Positions 7,076 through 7,246 of a stretch of DNA of 7,246 nt are shown piece after piece; position 1 is the stretch's first letter, and each line of letters opens with the position of its first letter. Location of the stretch: assembly GCA_003507395.1 (NCBI GenBank), contig DNVW01000013.1, positions 124,932-132,177 of the forward strand, written 5' to 3'. The stretch is from Clostridiales bacterium (GTDB lineage: Bacteria; Bacillota; Clostridia; TANB77; CAG-508). Made by a program: the position numbers and the translations under genes. Below the pieces are notes generated by a model. That model was not told the origin of the DNA. It searched no databases and saw only the letters and a program-made list of their open reading frames with translations.

Positions 7076-7195
7076 ATGTTAAAATTTATGGCTAAAATAG
7101 CAGAAAAATATGCAAAAGCAACAAACAATGCTTGCATTATAGTAGGAATAATTCATCAACCTAAAATGCCTGCATCACTAATAAAAAAAGATTAA
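7076..7195 (+). CDS. agrD: AgrD-type cyclic autoinducing peptide precursor
   Basis: This 39-codon gene lies 48 bp after agrB in the same direction. It has the three AgrD parts: an amphipathic basic N-terminal helix, MLKFMAKIAEKYAKA (1-15), that should bind the membrane; a core, TNNACIIVGII (16-26), with the single cysteine Cys20 that would form the thiolactone; and a proline-containing tail, HQPKMPASLIKKD (27-39), like the tail that AgrB cuts off in known AgrDs. Aligning the tail proline (MPASL) with VPKEL of S. aureus AgrD puts the AgrB cut between Ile26 and His27. The peptide core has no aromatic residue. The start is chosen because a run of seven Gs (7064-7070) sits 5 nt upstream; the internal ATG at codon 5 is less well placed. 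The N-terminal cleavage point and ring size are inference. Confidence 0.88.
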   Translation: MLKFMAKIAEKYAKATNNACIIVGIIHQPKMPASLIKKD

Positions 7196-7246
7196 TTCCT
7201 AAAGAATATACATCCTAAAAAACAACAATAAAGAGTACCTAATTTT
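7196..7246. other. Short right-edge flank, no gene seen
   Basis: These 51 bases after agrD hold no start codon with a ribosome binding site and no hairpin followed by a T-run. In most agr loci agrC (histidine kinase) and agrA (response regulator) come next, but nothing here confirms them. Confidence 0.4.

Overview
The window is very AT-rich (by eye roughly 70-75% A+T), with strong AAGGAGG-type ribosome binding sites, tightly packed genes and an agrBD quorum-sensing pair. This points to a low-GC Gram-positive bacterium, most likely a member of the Clostridia. No marker in the window fixes the genus.

Layout: (1) 66-1904, minus strand: glmS, which makes glucosamine-6-phosphate for the cell wall, with its own recognisable promoter in the 122-bp divergent gap and no room for a glmS ribozyme in the leader. 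(2) 2027-6254, plus strand: a probable operon of hpt (purine salvage), uvrC (nucleotide excision repair), a 65-aa membrane protein of unknown function, a class I SAM-dependent methyltransferase of the RlmI-like type and an RluA-family pseudouridine synthase. The last gene is split by a single-base frameshift. A compact, relatively GC-rich repeat (4637-4694) lies between the small membrane gene and the methyltransferase, and its right edge merges with the methyltransferase ribosome binding site. (3) 6280-6327: a 20-bp inverted repeat with flanking A and T tracts that should end the operon. (4) 6401-7195, plus strand: agrB (membrane peptidase) and a 39-codon agrD (precursor of a cyclic autoinducing peptide). 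The histidine kinase and response regulator that usually accompany them would lie beyond the right edge.

How the genes relate: the central operon mixes nucleotide salvage, DNA repair and two putative RNA-modification enzymes, a housekeeping set. The agrBD pair is a separate communication unit: AgrB would cut and cyclise AgrD around Cys20 into a thiolactone signal. The points most worth a second look are the peptide encoded by agrD, the frameshifted pseudouridine synthase, the GC-rich repeat, and the glmS leader that lacks the ribozyme common in this phylum. I saw no tRNA, rRNA, CRISPR array or complete insertion sequence.
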